Assembly (NCBI GenBank): GCA_029945985.1
Contig: JAQSDP010000170.1
Span: forward strand, 1 to 5,228
Direction: 5' to 3'
From: a bacterium
GTDB taxonomy: Bacteria; Acidobacteriota; Blastocatellia; Pyrinomonadales; Pyrinomonadaceae
Length of the DNA: 5,228 nt
In this document: piece by piece, positions 4,796 to 5,228 of the stretch
Numbering within the stretch: the first letter of the stretch is position 1
Layout of the letters: every line of letters begins with the position of its first letter
Translations under genes and position numbers: made by a program
Notes under the pieces: model-generated
What the model was told of the DNA's origin: nothing
The model's database searches: none
What the model saw: the letters and a program-made list of their open reading frames with translations, nothing else

Positions 4796-5228
4796 TCAGT
4801 GCACATACCCGGCGATCGGCACGTCGTCGAAGACAGTCTCACGATTGGAGAGATAATTTCCGAGCCGATCAGCGACCCGCTGTGCAGTTTCAGGGGTGAT
4901 GTTCAGATAGCGCAGAAACGTTGTAATTTGTGAGTGACCTGTGATCTTCATTACCTCGGTGTGATGACACCCAGACGCGATCATCCTGGTTGTAGCGGTG
5001 TGTCGGCAATCGTGGAAGCGGAAGTTTTCGATACCCGCCTCCTGGAGTGCGGACTTCCAAGCGTTCTTCACATCCACGGATATTCCAAACACGATGTACT
5101 CGGGATGTTTTGGTGAGGCCTCCCACAGAGCAAGAAGTTCTTTTTTTAGTCGTTCGGTTATCCCTACCGTACGAGCCGTTTGAGTTTTCGTATTGGTTTG
5201 CGGAATGTAGATTTGCCTACCCGACAGA
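4796..5228 (-). CDS. Tyrosine recombinase (phage-type integrase), C-terminal catalytic part
   Basis: The frame is open from the right edge (first full codon at 5227) to the stop at 4796, giving 143 residues with the N-terminus outside the window. A GTG at 5092 is in frame but is not the start, because the 45 residues before it are clearly integrase. Fragment residues 6-22 (IYIPQTNTKTQTARTVG) form the beta-hairpin with the conserved lysine (K14). Residues 71-76 (FHDCRH) give the H-x-x-R box (H72, R75). Residues 97-107 (GHSQITTFLRY) give the conserved GH (H98) and the nucleophile Tyr107. The first catalytic arginine lies upstream of the visible part. A tail of 36 residues follows the tyrosine. 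All visible catalytic residues are present, so the enzyme looks intact. It would integrate and excise the element. The gene is followed by its own terminator and then the excisionase-like gene. Confidence 0.93.
   Translation of the reverse strand, partial: LSGRQIYIPQTNTKTQTARTVGITERLKKELLALWEASPKHPEYIVFGISVDVKNAWKSALQEAGIENFRFHDCRHTATTRMIASGCHHTEVMKITGHSQITTFLRYLNITPETAQRVADRLGNYLSNRETVFDDVPIAGYVH

Larger units (their letters stand above)
1346..5228 (-). mobile_element. Integrative element, partial: integrase, excisionase-like HTH, PrimPol/DUF3987 replication protein, small tail ORF
   Basis: Four co-directional minus-strand genes form a recognisable int-xis-replication set: a tyrosine recombinase, an HTH excisionase/AlpA-type protein, a primase-helicase protein and an overlapping short ORF. 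This order, with int transcribed inward and followed by a small HTH protein and then a primase-helicase, resembles P4-type satellites and other tRNA-integrated islands. In those, the att site usually lies beyond the 5' end of int, which here is off the right edge. The left limit is inferred only from the end of the unrelated PD40 gene at 1345. No terminal direct repeat could be seen because only one end is in view. The right limit lies outside the window. Boundaries are therefore approximate, while the mobile nature of the region is well supported. Confidence 0.75.

Overview
The window shows the replication and integration end of a compact integrative mobile element, lying next to the 3' end of what looks like a chromosomal gene. 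The organism is most likely a bacterium of moderate GC content. The large multi-repeat PD40/TolB-type propeller protein on the left is of a kind common in Acidobacteriota and similar soil bacteria. That taxonomic guess is weak and rests on protein style alone.

Layout, left to right. Bases 2-1345 (+) encode the C-terminal part of a PD40 beta-propeller protein whose start lies left of the window. A gap of 96 bases (1346-1441) follows, where this gene converges with the mobile-element genes. Everything to the right is on the minus strand. Read in its own 5'->3' order it is: the catalytic C-terminal part of a tyrosine integrase (5228-4796, N-terminus beyond the right edge); a strong intrinsic terminator (4698-4662); AT-rich direct repeats (4613-4586); a sigma70-like promoter (4533-4505); an excisionase/AlpA-type HTH protein (4483-4211); a non-coding spacer with a helically phased CTGT/ACAG array and a palindrome; a 784-residue primase-polymerase/DUF3987 helicase-type replication protein (4053-1699); and a small overlapping ORF (1738-1442) that carries a perfect 17-bp inverted repeat inside its coding sequence.

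How the parts fit. Integrase and the HTH protein would control integration and excision. The DUF3987 protein combines an AEP-like primase domain, a PriCT-like helical domain, a P-loop ATPase core and a C-terminal winged helix, so it could start replication of the excised circle. The terminator followed by a new promoter suggests that the xis-rep-small ORF unit is transcribed separately from int. The spacer array just upstream of the replication gene is a good candidate for an initiator-binding site, origin or operator. No cargo gene is visible between the replication module and the PD40 gene, so the left end of the element may fall at about 1346-1441. No att site was identified.

The signals most worth following up are the coding hairpin built of 9-nt repeats (1627-1671), the CTGT array with its adjacent dyad (4101-4183), and the out-of-frame tail ORF after the replication protein.
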